A DNA stretch of 64,000 bases from an uncultured Desulfovibrio sp. (GCA_900553065.1 USBZ01000002.1:1-64000), one strand, 5' to 3'. Counted from the first letter of the stretch, positions 32,939 to 41,576 are shown. Made by a program: numbers and translations. Notes: a model not told the origin generated them from the sequence alone.

Positions 32939-33870
32939 GCCGAGTGCTCCCGGTAGATGCGCGCCAGAAGGGCGCCTTCGTAGACGACGGGATAGGCTCT
33001 GATGGTGAAGACGAATCCCGGTTTTTCCAGCTTGATGTCCTGCAGTACAGTGCCGTGCAGAGGATCGACGATATGGCCGATGACCTGACCGGCCTCGGCG
33101 TGATTGGACTGCCGGATGAGAGGAATGAACACGCCGGAGGCGGAGGCGTTGATGAAGTCCACCGTGCCGTCGGTGGAAAGGATGGTCTTTTTGCCGGAGG
33201 TGTCCGGCACATCGCCGTGCCAGATGTCCAGGTGCCTCATGAGGTTGAGAATGCCGGCCACGAGCTGCTCGCCGTAGCTCTGCGTGATGCGCATGCCCAC
33301 GCCCATTTCCACCACGAGCGTCGGCGTGCCCAGGGCATTGAGGGAATAGGCCAGCGTGGATTCAAGCACGGTGGCGGCCTCATGTACCCAGAGAAAGTCG
33401 AGATTGAGCAGTCGTGCCAGCGGCATGAGCGTGTCTGCCGAGTGCTGGTTGATGCGGACCTGCGGCACTTCGTAAAGAAAGATGTTGCTTGAATGGATGT
33501 CGATGACGACGTCCGCGCCGCGCAGATCCTGAAGGATGTTGTAGGTCGTGTTTTCCGCCATGCTTCCCATGGGATCGCCGGGGAAGATGCGGTTCATGTC
33601 GAGATCGAAGCCGGGCAGGGCACGGGTGATGGAATCTATGCCCAGCGGATTGAGCGCGGGGTAGATGTCCACGGTGCCGTCCAGCTCGGAAAGATGGCTC
33701 TGGAGCAGACTGCCGATGCGGTAGCAGATGTACTGACCTTCCAGCTCGTCGCCGTGCGTTCCGGTGACGATGCAGATCCTTTTTTTCCCGCTTCCGCTGC
33801 TGATGCTGTTCTTGAGAATGAGCAGATGCTCGTCCACGGGCAGTTCCGTGGAAATGACGGTTTTTATCAT
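32935..33870 (-). CDS. succinylglutamate desuccinylase/aspartoacylase-family metalloenzyme
   Basis: The product is 311 residues from ATG 33870 (AGGA 5 nt upstream; another ATG two codons earlier has its AGG too close). It is a zinc carboxypeptidase-like fold of the M14 superfamily. CIVTGTHGDELEGQYICYR carries the metal His and Glu, DLDMNRIFPGDP the substrate Asn-Arg, and VVIDIHSSN the third metal His. ESTLAYSLNALGTPTLVVEMG holds the late Glu of the active site. The C-terminal barrel domain (about 230-311) is typical. The substrate is unknown. It is translationally coupled to the frameshifted relative downstream. Confidence 0.88.
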   Translation of the reverse strand: MIKTVISTELPVDEHLLILKNSISSGSGKKRICIVTGTHGDELEGQYICYRIGSLLQSHLSELDGTVDIYPALNPLGIDSITRALPGFDLDMNRIFPGDPMGSMAENTTYNILQDLRGADVVIDIHSSNIFLYEVPQVRINQHSADTLMPLARLLNLDFLWVHEAATVLESTLAYSLNALGTPTLVVEMGVGMRITQSYGEQLVAGILNLMRHLDIWHGDVPDTSGKKTILSTDGTVDFINASASGVFIPLIRQSNHAEAGQVIGHIVDPLHGTVLQDIKLEKPGFVFTIRAYPVVYEGALLARIYREHSA

Positions 33871-33991
33871 GGGCATCCTGCCGGGAAAAGTCCCGACGGC
33901 TGTCGGTGAGTCGAAGAGGCGTACCGGCGGGGGCTTCCGCTTTTTCGGCGTATGTTTCCGGGCGCGGAGAAACGCGGCCGGAGTGCCGAAA

Positions 33992-34023
33992 AAACGGAGG
34001 CGGGAAGACTCCCGTCTCCGTTT
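33992..34023 (-). terminator. terminator of the Mrp-like gene
   Basis: Stem AAACGGAGGCGGGA / TCCCGTCTCCGTTT (one G-T pair) with loop AGAC, followed on the minus strand by TTTTTT. It lies 14 nt after the stop. Confidence 0.8.
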
Positions 34024-34036
34024 CGGAATCTACCGA

Positions 34037-34867
34037 TCAGAGGCTGCTGATGGCGTCGGCAATCTCGTCGAGCCAGGGGCTGTCCACCGCCTCGATGGCA
34101 CCCTGGTCGCAGGCGCGGGCGATGGCGGGATCGATGGGCAGTCTGGCGATGTGCTTGATGTCGTACTGGCGGGCGATGTCTTCCAGATGGCTTTCACCGA
34201 AGATGGAGTGACGCTTGCCGCAGTCCGGGCATTCAAAGTAGGACATGTTTTCCACGAGACCGAGAACGGGAACGTTCAGGCCGTCGAGTCTGGCCATGTT
34301 CACGGCCTTTTCCACGATCATGGACACAAGTTCCTGCGGGGAGGTGACGATCACGATGCCGTCGATGGGCAGGGACTGATAGACCGTGAGCGGCACGTCG
34401 CCGGTTCCCGGAGGCATATCGACGAACATGTAGTCCACGTTGTTCCAGATCACTTCGGACCAGAACTGAGTGACCACGTTGGCGATGACGGGGCCGCGCC
34501 ACACCACGGGATCGGTGTCGTGTTCGAGCAGCAGGTTCATGGAGGCGATATCCACGCCGGTGGCGGAGCGGACGGGGTTCAGGCCGAGCTGCGTGCCGGA
34601 CATGCGCTGGGTGAGGCCGAACAGACGAGGAATGGAAGGACCGGTGATGTCGGCATCGAGCACGGCGGCATGGGAGCCGCGGCGCTGCATCTTGGAGGCG
34701 AGCATGCCCGTGACGAGGGACTTGCCTACGCCGCCCTTGCCGCTCACGACGCCGATGACCTTCTTCACTGTGGAGAACTTGTGAGGCTTCACCTTCATAT
34801 CGGCAGGTTCGGTGCGTTCTGCGCAGTCCTGGCCGCAACTGCCGCAGTTGTGATCGCAATCGCTCAT
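34037..34867 (-). CDS. Mrp/NBP35-family Fe-S cluster carrier ATPase
   Basis: The product is 276 residues. The N-terminus has the cluster-binding pattern C-x3-C-x2-C-x3-C (CDHNCGSCGQDC), as in NBP35-type proteins. The deviant Walker A reads VVSGKGGVGKS. DADITGPSIP and MPPGTGD are the other ATPase motifs, and CPDCGKRHSIFG carries the CxxC that bridges the cluster in the dimer. It assembles or delivers [4Fe-4S] clusters to client proteins in the cytoplasm. It is a single gene with its own promoter and terminator. Confidence 0.93.
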   Translation of the reverse strand: MSDCDHNCGSCGQDCAERTEPADMKVKPHKFSTVKKVIGVVSGKGGVGKSLVTGMLASKMQRRGSHAAVLDADITGPSIPRLFGLTQRMSGTQLGLNPVRSATGVDIASMNLLLEHDTDPVVWRGPVIANVVTQFWSEVIWNNVDYMFVDMPPGTGDVPLTVYQSLPIDGIVIVTSPQELVSMIVEKAVNMARLDGLNVPVLGLVENMSYFECPDCGKRHSIFGESHLEDIARQYDIKHIARLPIDPAIARACDQGAIEAVDSPWLDEIADAISSL

Positions 34868-34924
34868 AGTAAGACTTCCTTTGTTGTCCCGGCAGACGGT
34901 TTGCCGGGTAATGTACGTCCCCTT

Positions 34925-34953
34925 CCTATAGTTCTTTCCCCGGCCTCTGACAA
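34925..34953 (-). promoter_or_regulatory. promoter of the Mrp-like gene
   Basis: On the minus strand: TTGTCA (34953-34948), a 17-bp spacer, TATAGG (34930-34925). The leader is about 50 nt. Confidence 0.65.
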
Positions 34954-35110
34954 GTCGGATGCTGATTTGAATATTCCGTGGCGGAGCGGGGAGAGGAGAA
35001 GGCGATGGGAGCGGAAGGCGACCGGTCTTGACGATGTTTTTTCATGCGGGCTAAGGTGACCCGGCGGACGGGCAGGCTGTGCCCGCCGGAATCAGCGTCG
35101 TGGAGGTCGC

Positions 35111-35383
35111 ATGCTCAGCTTTGAATTTCATGATGCCGCGGGCAACGTGCATCCTTTTGCAACCTACGCGGAGGCGGAAGCCTTTGCGCTCGGCTGCGGC
35201 TATGTGTTTGTGACCAGCCGCAGCGTGATGGAAGGGGAAAAGGCCAGAATTTCCTATTTTCTCGCCGCATCCGACGTGCCGGCCGGGGCTTCGGGAGAGG
35301 CGGCGCTTCTGCCCGTGCTTCTGGCGAAGTATCCGGAGTGGAAGGAGCCGCGCATCATGCCGGTACTGACGGCTGACGACTGA
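35111..35383 (+). CDS. small hypothetical protein
   Basis: The product is 90 residues with a strong GGAGG 4 nt before the ATG and a terminator 57 nt after the stop, so a real single-gene unit is likely. It starts MLSFEFHDAAGNVHPFATYAEAEAFALGCGY, like a small alpha/beta domain. It has no signal peptide or metal motif. I do not recognise a family. Confidence 0.65.
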   Translation: MLSFEFHDAAGNVHPFATYAEAEAFALGCGYVFVTSRSVMEGEKARISYFLAASDVPAGASGEAALLPVLLAKYPEWKEPRIMPVLTADD

Positions 35384-35439
35384 GTGTTCGGCCGGAGGAG
35401 AGGCCGCTGTTTCCGGGCGGCCGGGCTCATGATTATGAT

Positions 35440-35474
35440 GATGCCGGCTCCGTCACGCGGAGCCGGCATCTTTT
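35440..35474. terminator. terminator between the hypothetical gene and thiE
   Basis: Perfect 13-bp stem GATGCCGGCTCCG / CGGAGCCGGCATC with loop TCACG, followed by TTTT. It may also serve the convergent thi operon, whose last stop is 19 nt away. Confidence 0.85.
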
Positions 35475-35488
35475 ATCCTGTGTGAAAG

Positions 35489-36130
35489 TCAGAGCGCCTC
35501 GTGCATGGCTCGGCGCACGGCACAGACCTTTTCTTTGATGTCGGCTGCTCCCACGAGTTCCGAAACCAGCGCGCAGCAGCGTGCGCCTCGTTTCGTCACA
35601 TCCGCGATGTTGTGCTCCTTGATGCCGCCTATGGCCACAAAAGGAAGGCGTATATTCCGCACCACCCACTCCAGATAGGAGAATCCCACGGGCGCGCAGA
35701 CATCTTCCTTGGTCTGTGTGGCGAAAATGGGGCCTACGCCTATGTAGTCGGCTCCGGCCGCAACCGCGGCTTCTGCCTGTTCCGGGCTGTGCGTGGACAG
35801 GCCTATGATCTTGTCCGGGCCGAGCAGGCGGCGTACCTCCTGCACGGGAAGATCCTCCTGCCCGACGTGTACGCCGTCGGCATCCGTGAGCAGGGCGATG
35901 TCCACATGGTCGTTGACGATGAAGCACGCGCCGGCTTCCAGCGTCAGACGGCGCAGCAGTCGGCATTCCTCAAGCATGCGTCCGGCATGCGCGTGCTTTT
36001 CGCGGTACTGAAGAATTTTTACTCCGGCATCGAGCAGAGCGCGGGCCTGTTCTTCCACACTGCGGCCGAGCGCCAGACGGGAGTCGGTAAGGGCATAGAT
36101 ATCGGTATCTCCGGGAAGTATGCGGGGCAT
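35489..36130 (-). CDS. thiE: thiamine-phosphate synthase
   Basis: The product is 213 residues. It joins the pyrimidine (HMP-PP) and thiazole phosphates to thiamine phosphate. Family signatures are YALTDSRLALG, ILQYREK, FIVNDHVDIALLTDADGVHVGQEDLP, IGLSTHSPEQA, GADYIGVGPIFATQTK and FVAIGGIKEHNI. AAGGA lies 6 nt before the ATG. It is the last gene of the thiS-G-H-F-E operon, 9 nt after thiF. Confidence 0.95.
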   Translation of the reverse strand: MPRILPGDTDIYALTDSRLALGRSVEEQARALLDAGVKILQYREKHAHAGRMLEECRLLRRLTLEAGACFIVNDHVDIALLTDADGVHVGQEDLPVQEVRRLLGPDKIIGLSTHSPEQAEAAVAAGADYIGVGPIFATQTKEDVCAPVGFSYLEWVVRNIRLPFVAIGGIKEHNIADVTKRGARCCALVSELVGAADIKEKVCAVRRAMHEAL

Positions 36131-36139
36131 GGCAGATCC

Positions 36140-36748
36140 TTAAAGTAATTCTTTAATGTTTCCCGTAAGCAGCCACTCCAGCGCCGCGTCGGCCTGCATG
36201 GCCGCACACTGCATCACGCGCGGCGCCAGCGGGGCGCGGGCGGCAACATCGGTTTTCATGTCGCCCACCACGGTCAGGCAGCCGAGACGGCGGCGCTGCA
36301 TGGCAAAGCCGCCGAATCCGCCCATGCCCGATCCGCAGATGACGGGCTTTTTCGCCGCCATCGCCGCCGAGGCGAAGAGAGCCTTGACGGACGCGTCGTC
36401 CAGCGCTTCGATCCAGAGTTCGGCGTCCGGCAGCACGGCGGGAATGTTCGAGCTGTCCAGCCTCATGTTCCGGGCGTCCACGTCCAGTTCCGGGTTCAGC
36501 GTCAGAAGCTGCTTTTGCAGCGCATTTACCTTTGCGGCTCCGAGATGCTCGGGAAAGTAGTGCTGACGGTTGAGGTTGGAGGCTTCCACCGTGTCGTGGT
36601 CGATGATAATGAGGTGCCCCACGCCGCAGCGGGCGAGCATGACGGCAACATTGGAGCCGAGCCCGCCCGCCCCGGCAATGCCTACGCGTGCGGCAGAGAG
36701 GCGGAGACGCTGAGCCTCCGTAAAGCAGGAAAGCGCGCCGTCGATCAT
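36140..36748 (-). CDS. thiF: sulfur carrier protein ThiS adenylyltransferase
   Basis: The product is 202 residues, shorter than E. coli ThiF (about 250) and like the compact ThiF of anaerobes. It activates the ThiS C-terminus with ATP. The nucleotide motif VGIAGAGGLGSNVAVMLARCGVG is followed by IDHDTVEASNLNRQHYF and GAAKV. No zinc-binding CxxC pair is seen, which also fits the compact subgroup. It starts one base after the thiH stop, and thiE follows closely. Confidence 0.92.
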   Translation of the reverse strand: MIDGALSCFTEAQRLRLSAARVGIAGAGGLGSNVAVMLARCGVGHLIIIDHDTVEASNLNRQHYFPEHLGAAKVNALQKQLLTLNPELDVDARNMRLDSSNIPAVLPDAELWIEALDDASVKALFASAAMAAKKPVICGSGMGGFGGFAMQRRRLGCLTVVGDMKTDVAARAPLAPRVMQCAAMQADAALEWLLTGNIKELL

Positions 36749-36749
36749 A

Positions 36750-37901
36750 TCAGAAGTCGCAGGCTTCCCAGTCCTTGGCCACGGCCTGATAGCCGATGGC
36801 GGCCAGATCCCGGGTCATTTCCTGTACGGAGCGGTGATCGGAGATATCGAACTGACCGGAATTCTCCGCTTCCACCACGCGGCCGCCCACGGCGGTGGAC
36901 ACTCCGGCGGATACGCGGGTAACACCTATGGGCACGATGTGATTGCGCATGTTTGCGCTTTCCCGGCTCGACACGGTGATGCCGCAGCGGGGAAGGAAGC
37001 AGCGCAGGGCGGTGATGTACTGAACGAAGGTGCGGTCGTCCACGCCGTGCTTCACATCGAAGCTGCCTTCATGCGGGCACATGCGCGGAACGGAAAGGCC
37101 GATGTCCACACCGGGAAAATGCTTCTGCAGCCACCAGGCGTGAAGGCCCGTGCAGAAGGCGTCGTGGATGAAGTCGTCAAGGCCCATGAGAGCGCCGATG
37201 CCCACGCTGTGCATGCCCGCTGCCGCCGCGCGGCCGGGAGTATTCAGTCTCCACAGGTAGTCATGCTTGGGACCTGCCGGGTGCAGCCATTCGTAGAGCT
37301 CCCGGTTGTAGGTTTCCTGGAACATGGTCATGCTGTCCACACCGCTCCGGATGAGCAGGCGGTATTCGGCTGCCGTGAGGGAGTAGACTTCCACGCCTAC
37401 GGAAGCAAAGCGCGGCTTGATGCGCCGGGCCACTTCCGCGATATATTCAGGCGAGGCGATGTGGCGGGCGTCTCCCGTGAGAAGAAGAATGTGGCTGATG
37501 CCTGCATCGGCCAGAGCAAAGGCTTCGGCTTCCGCTTCGTCCACGGTGAGATGACGTCGTTTCTGATGGTTGTCGGCATTGAATCCGCAGTAGCGGCAGT
37601 GATTCGTGCAGATGTCGGAAATGTACAGCGGAGAGAAGATGTTGACCGCCCGTCCGAAGAAGCGGAGCGTGATTTCCCGGGAGCGCACGGCCATATCTTC
37701 CAGAAAGGGCGCGGCAACGGGCGTGAGCAGCGCCATGAAGTCTTCCGGATGCAGAACGTCCTTGTTCAGGGCGTCGATAACGTCGCGTTCGGTGATGGAT
37801 GCGGCCAGTTCTTCACGGCGCTGCCGGGGCCATTCGGCCAGACATTCGTCGAAGTGCGCCTCTCCCGGCGCAAAGGTGTCAGCCAGAACGGGAGTATTCA
37901 T
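36750..37901 (-). CDS. thiH: 2-iminoacetate synthase (radical SAM)
   Basis: The product is 383 residues. It cleaves tyrosine to dehydroglycine for the thiazole ring. The radical-SAM cluster motif CTNHCRYCGF (CxxxCxxC) is at about residue 90, preceded by NIFSPLYISDI, as in ThiH. Later signatures are LLLTGDARHIASPEYI, VGVEVYSLTAAEYR and GIGALMGLDDFIHDA. The use of tyrosine (ThiH), not glycine (ThiO), is the anaerobic route. GAGG lies 9 nt before the ATG. A 134-nt gap without a clear signal separates it from thiG. Confidence 0.96.
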   Translation of the reverse strand: MNTPVLADTFAPGEAHFDECLAEWPRQRREELAASITERDVIDALNKDVLHPEDFMALLTPVAAPFLEDMAVRSREITLRFFGRAVNIFSPLYISDICTNHCRYCGFNADNHQKRRHLTVDEAEAEAFALADAGISHILLLTGDARHIASPEYIAEVARRIKPRFASVGVEVYSLTAAEYRLLIRSGVDSMTMFQETYNRELYEWLHPAGPKHDYLWRLNTPGRAAAAGMHSVGIGALMGLDDFIHDAFCTGLHAWWLQKHFPGVDIGLSVPRMCPHEGSFDVKHGVDDRTFVQYITALRCFLPRCGITVSSRESANMRNHIVPIGVTRVSAGVSTAVGGRVVEAENSGQFDISDHRSVQEMTRDLAAIGYQAVAKDWEACDF

Positions 37902-38035
37902 AGTGAGAAACCTCGTGAAAGTTCAGAGGGTAAACGCCATTACCGGACGAAGGGCGTCGTTTTCCTGCCGCATGGAGCAGCGGAAAATTCGCCCTGTCCG
38001 GAAAGGCAGGCGGGGCAGAGGGGCGTTTTGCTCGC

Positions 38036-38806
38036 TCAGCGCAGAAAGCCCGTAAGAGGAGAAGAGGCGACGGCTTCGCCGCGGCTGACGGCGCCGGGAC
38101 CGGCCAGAAAAGCGGCGCGTCCGGCTTCCACGGCCCTGCGGAAGGCCGAAGCCATGAGCACGGGATTTCTGGAGGAGGCGATGCCGGTATTGACCAGACA
38201 GGCGGCCGCGCCCATTTCCATGGCTTCACAGGCCTGCGAAGGCAGACCGATGCCTGCATCCACCACGATGGGAAGCTCGATTTCCTCGATGAGAATGCCG
38301 ATCATTTCTTTAGTGCGCAGACCGCGGTTGGTACCGATGGGAGAGCCGAGGGGCATGACGGCGGCGGCTCCGGCGTTCACGCAGTCGCGCGCCACGTAGA
38401 GATCGGGATTGATGTAGGGCAGTACGGTGAAGCCTTCCTTGGCAAGAATTTCCGTGGCTCTTGCGGTTTCGTAGCCGTCGGGCAGAAGGTGGCGCGTATC
38501 GGAGATCACTTCGATCTTGATCCAGTTGCCGCAGCCTGCGGCGCGGGCCAGACGGGCGAGACGCACGGCTTCTTCGGCGTTGCGCGCTCCGGAGGTGTTG
38601 GGGAGAAGGCGCATGGAGGACGGAATGTGTCCCATCACGCCGGTGCCGTTTCTGTCCACGCGGCGCATGGCCACGGTGATCACCTGCGAGGCGCTGGCTT
38701 CGCACACGGCCGGAATGAGGGCGTCGTCGCTGTATTTTCCGGTGCCGATGAAAAGGCGGCTTTCCAGTTCCACGCCGCCGATGACAAGCTTGTCGGACTG
38801 CTGCAT
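38036..38806 (-). CDS. thiG: thiazole synthase
   Basis: The product is 256 residues from ATG 38806, which has GGGAGGAGG 6 nt upstream. It builds thiazole phosphate from deoxyxylulose-5-phosphate, dehydroglycine and ThiS thiocarboxylate. Signatures are LFIGTGKY, TVAMRRVD, LPNTSGARNAEEAV, KIEVISDTRHLLPD, VLPYINPDLYVARDC and VVDAGIGLPSQACEAMEMGA. It starts one base after the thiS stop. Confidence 0.96.
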   Translation of the reverse strand: MQQSDKLVIGGVELESRLFIGTGKYSDDALIPAVCEASASQVITVAMRRVDRNGTGVMGHIPSSMRLLPNTSGARNAEEAVRLARLARAAGCGNWIKIEVISDTRHLLPDGYETARATEILAKEGFTVLPYINPDLYVARDCVNAGAAAVMPLGSPIGTNRGLRTKEMIGILIEEIELPIVVDAGIGLPSQACEAMEMGAAACLVNTGIASSRNPVLMASAFRRAVEAGRAAFLAGPGAVSRGEAVASSPLTGFLR

Positions 38807-38807
38807 A

Positions 38808-39008
38808 TTAACCTCCTCCCACGAACTGCAGGAGCTCCAGGCTGTCGCCCGGGTTGAGACGTATGGCAGCGAAGTTGTCCCGGGCAACGATGTCGAGATT
38901 GAGTTCGGCGACCACGGCGCCGGGGTCGAGCCCGCGTTCGAGAATGAGGTCGAGCAGGGTGAGGCCTTCGGTGATGTCTTCCGGTTCTCCGTTGACGGTG
39001 ATGCGCAT
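38808..39008 (-). CDS. thiS: sulfur carrier protein ThiS
   Basis: The product is 66 residues with a ubiquitin-like fold. It starts MRITVNGEPEDITEGLTLLD and ends FVGGG; the terminal Gly-Gly is thiocarboxylated by ThiF. GAGG lies 5 nt before ATG 39008. It is the first gene of the thi operon, directly behind the TPP riboswitch and its terminator. Confidence 0.95.
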   Translation of the reverse strand: MRITVNGEPEDITEGLTLLDLILERGLDPGAVVAELNLDIVARDNFAAIRLNPGDSLELLQFVGGG

Positions 39009-39024
39009 GGAAACCTCGCTGGGA

Positions 39025-39058
39025 TAAAAAAGAAAACGTCCGCCAAAAGGGCGGACGT
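39025..39058 (-). terminator. riboswitch-controlled terminator before thiS
   Basis: On the minus strand ACGTCCGCC-CTTTT-GGCGGACGT is followed by TTTTCTTTTTT. It stands between the TPP aptamer and the thiS ribosome-binding site, the normal expression platform for transcription control. The arm GTCCGCC also recurs at the 5' end of the aptamer, so alternative pairing is possible. Confidence 0.85.
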
Positions 39059-39079
39059 GAGGTTTCTGCAGCGAAACCA

Positions 39080-39172
39080 GGCTTCCCTTCGGCAGTACTG
39101 ACTGCATCAGGTTCCAAGGGTCAGAGGCATTATCCTCTTTCTCAGCCGTGAAGGCTCCCCTAGCTGGCGGAC
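39080..39172 (-). promoter_or_regulatory. TPP riboswitch (THI element)
   Basis: Reading the minus strand, the conserved pieces are seen in order: GGGGAGCC, GGCTGAGA, CTGACCCTTGGAACCTGAT, and GCCGAAGGGAAGCC. They match the thi-box consensus of the TPP aptamer (CUGAGA and ACCUGAU cores). When thiamine pyrophosphate is bound, the following terminator should form and shut off thiSGHFE. Confidence 0.93.
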
Positions 39173-39178
39173 AGAGAA

Positions 39179-39207
39179 TTTTTAATCCCGGTGTGTTTTT
39201 TTGGCAA
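39179..39207 (-). promoter_or_regulatory. promoter of the thi operon inside the end of nhaC
   Basis: On the minus strand: TTGCCA (39207-39202), a 17-bp spacer, TAAAAA (39184-39179). It overlaps the last codons and the stop of nhaC and puts the start of transcription at about 39172, right at the aptamer. Confidence 0.6.
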
Positions 39208-40561
39208 GAAAAAAGTGCAGCAGCGGTCTCGGGCAGGACTGATGCACGGAAGAGGAGCGCAGACACCAGTAGAGGGGAACCATCCACAGGTACAGGGCGA
39301 AGGGAATGATGATTGCTCCCTGCTGCAGGGTCAGGCTGCACATGGAAAAGGCGATGCTCCACGGCAGCACGGCGGAGAGCAGAACCACGCTGTTTTCCAG
39401 ATACATGGCCATTTCCCGGCGATTGTGCTGGGCGTGAACGCAGAGCTGGCGGGTGAGAATGATGGAAAGCGTCTGATTGCAGGACAGGCCCGTGGCCAGA
39501 AGCCCCACCAGAGCCGTGGCCCGGAAGGCGCCGATGCGGGAGGCCAGATGCTCCACCATGTGCTCGAAGCTGTCGAGCAGGCCCGACTTTTCAAACAGGG
39601 CGGAGTAGGAGGAGGAAATGGCCACGATGGCGGCCACGCCTGCCATGGAGATGAGACCGCCTCCGGAAAGCATCTGCAGATCCTCAAGGGGAGGGTGGTA
39701 GCCCAGCAGCATGGAGGACGCAAGCTCGGAAAGGGAAACGTGCTGCATCAGAAGGGCATCGGCACACGAGAGAAGAATGCTCACGGACATGGCTTTCTTG
39801 ACGTCGATGCGCAGAACGCCGAACACGAGAATGACGAGGGCGGGAAGCACGATCCAGAAGTTGAAGACAAAGTGGGCACGGAATGCATCCGTGGCGCCTT
39901 CGGGCATGACGTGCTCCGGATCTGCGAGGGAAAGCAGGGCATAGCCTGCGCAGGTCATCAGGAAGGGGGCCGCGCCGTTTCGCAGCATTCTCTTGAAGTT
40001 GCCGTAGATGTCGGTATGGGTCAGGGCGCAGATGAGCGCCGCGCTGGAGGACATGGGCGAGCAGCGGTCTCCCACGTAGACGCCGCTCAGAATGGCTCCG
40101 CCCACGAGCACTTCATTGAATCCCGCCGTATGGGCCATGAGCATGCAGACCACGCCGAGCGTACTCACGGTGCCGAAGGCCGTGCCGATGAGCGTGCTGA
40201 GCGCGGCGCAGAGCAGAAAGCACCAGAGCACGAAGAAGGTGGGATCGATGAGGGAAAGCGCCCCGTCGATGAGCATGGGAATGGTGCCGCAGATGCGCCA
40301 GACGCCGGTCATCATGCCGATGAGGGCGAAGATGGTGAGAATGTTGGCGATGCGCTTTATGCCGCGCACAAGCAGCGCCGCGACTTCGGGGAGGGGAATG
40401 CCCGTGCTGCGGGCGTGGGCGCTGAAGCAGATGACGCCGAAGAGAAGGGCCCAGAGCAGGGAAAGACCGGTCGTGATGCACACGACAAGTCCGAACACGA
40501 AAAGGCCGAGCGTTATGAGCTGGCCGGGGGACACCCGGCTGGAAGACGACGTTTGGGACAT
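39182..40561 (-). CDS. nhaC: Na+/H+ antiporter, NhaC family
   Basis: The product is 459 residues with about eleven membrane helices. Family features are LVRGIKRIANILTIFALIGMMTGVW, GTAFGTVSTLGVVCMLMA, GAILSGVYVGDRCSPMSSSA (a conserved Asp segment) and TGLSCNQTLSIILTRQL. NhaC proteins exchange Na+ for H+ or for organic acids (for example malate/lactate), so the ion role is likely but the exact counter-ion is open. It follows lpxI by 30 nt on the same strand. Its 3' end carries the promoter of the thi operon. Confidence 0.85.
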   Translation of the reverse strand: MSQTSSSSRVSPGQLITLGLFVFGLVVCITTGLSLLWALLFGVICFSAHARSTGIPLPEVAALLVRGIKRIANILTIFALIGMMTGVWRICGTIPMLIDGALSLIDPTFFVLWCFLLCAALSTLIGTAFGTVSTLGVVCMLMAHTAGFNEVLVGGAILSGVYVGDRCSPMSSSAALICALTHTDIYGNFKRMLRNGAAPFLMTCAGYALLSLADPEHVMPEGATDAFRAHFVFNFWIVLPALVILVFGVLRIDVKKAMSVSILLSCADALLMQHVSLSELASSMLLGYHPPLEDLQMLSGGGLISMAGVAAIVAISSSYSALFEKSGLLDSFEHMVEHLASRIGAFRATALVGLLATGLSCNQTLSIILTRQLCVHAQHNRREMAMYLENSVVLLSAVLPWSIAFSMCSLTLQQGAIIIPFALYLWMVPLYWCLRSSSVHQSCPRPLLHFFLAKKTHRD

Positions 40562-40591
40562 GACGGTATTCCGGAAAAGGCGGGACGAGTA

Positions 40592-41404
40592 TCAGACGAA
40601 GTCGTCCGGCAGGGCCACCACCGAGAGTCCGTTTTCATCGGCAAGGCGGAGCGCTTCCTCTCTGTCGAAGAACAGCGTCTTGTCCGCCTGAATGGCCAGA
40701 ACGGCGTAGTGGTGTTCGATGAGATTGCGTATGGTGGCAAGGCCGACGGAGGGAAGATCCACGCGTTCGTCCTGTCCGGGCTTCACCATTTTGATGGCAA
40801 TGCAGCCCCGGCCGCCGAGTTCGGCGCCGCGGCGTATGGTGGCGTCGGTGCCTTCAAGGCATTCCACGGCCATGACCATACCTTCGCGCACGATGAGGCA
40901 CTGGCCTATGTCGAAGGTTCCCATCGAACGGGCGATGGGCCAGCCGTAGCGGATGTCCTTCCACTCGTCTTCGGTGGGGGCGCGGCGGGTGAGCGTGCCG
41001 CCCGGGGCGCGCAGGCCCGGCGCAAGATCGGCTGCCGCAACAATGCGGATGCCGTCCTTTTCGATGTCGGACATGACGGCGCGCAGAAGAGCGTCGTCGC
41101 CTTTTTTCTTCAGGGAAAAGAGGAGTTTGGCGGCCCGCCAGTCGGGGCGGAAATCGAGAGCCTTGGGCTTGCTGATGGAGCCCGCCATGCAGACGCGGGC
41201 GACATGGTGCTCCTTGAAGAAGCTGACCATGCGCCCGAGCTGACCTAAGTGGAGCAGTTCGAACACGTCGGCGCACTCGGCGGTGGCGGGATCGGTGTGC
41301 CCCTGAAAGCCGCAGATGACCACGCCCAGACCGGCCTCTCTGGCCTGCCGGGCTACAAGACGGGGAAACTGACCGCCGCCCGCGATGATGCCGATATTTT
41401 CCAT
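40592..41404 (-). CDS. lpxI: UDP-2,3-diacylglucosamine pyrophosphatase LpxI
   Basis: The product is 270 residues from ATG 41404 (GGAG 5 nt upstream). It makes lipid X in lipid A synthesis; LpxI replaces LpxH in many alpha- and deltaproteobacteria. The signatures are IGIIAGGGQFPRLVA, FKEHHVARVCMAGSISKP, KKKGDDALLRAVMSDIEKDGIRIV and a C-terminal domain with DIGQCLIVREGMVMAVE, GTDATIRRGAEL and KMVKPGQDERVDLPSVG. It has its own promoter and is followed by nhaC. Confidence 0.94.
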   Translation of the reverse strand: MENIGIIAGGGQFPRLVARQAREAGLGVVICGFQGHTDPATAECADVFELLHLGQLGRMVSFFKEHHVARVCMAGSISKPKALDFRPDWRAAKLLFSLKKKGDDALLRAVMSDIEKDGIRIVAAADLAPGLRAPGGTLTRRAPTEDEWKDIRYGWPIARSMGTFDIGQCLIVREGMVMAVECLEGTDATIRRGAELGGRGCIAIKMVKPGQDERVDLPSVGLATIRNLIEHHYAVLAIQADKTLFFDREEALRLADENGLSVVALPDDFV

Positions 41405-41431
41405 GACAACTCCGAAAGAAAAATCGGAGGC

Positions 41432-41460
41432 AGTATAAACCTGTTTTTTCTGCTCCGCAA
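41432..41460 (-). promoter_or_regulatory. promoter of lpxI
   Basis: On the minus strand: TTGCGG (41460-41455), a 17-bp spacer, TATACT (41437-41432). It lies about 28 nt before the start codon. Confidence 0.65.
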
Positions 41461-41547
41461 CCGCGCATTTTTTCTCCCGCCGTACCGCAAATGGCGACAA
41501 AATACGGAAAAGATGGCGGACGAGGCTTCCGTACAGCCAGTCGGCGC

Positions 41548-41576
41548 TTGCCCTCCGGGGATTATCTTTGTATAAA
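41548..41576 (+). promoter_or_regulatory. promoter of the aconitase gene
   Basis: TTGCCC (41548-41553), a 17-bp spacer, TATAAA (41571-41576). The resulting leader is about 120 nt. It contains two GC-rich hairpins: CGCGGCC/GGCCGCG (41643-41668) and the palindrome GGCCGGCATGCCGGCC (41676-41691) just before the ribosome-binding site. Confidence 0.65.

Noticed and set aside
39191..41248. 685-codon forward open frame
   Set aside because: Antisense shadow of nhaC and lpxI; composition (Gly, His, Glu-rich) is that of reversed coding sequence.
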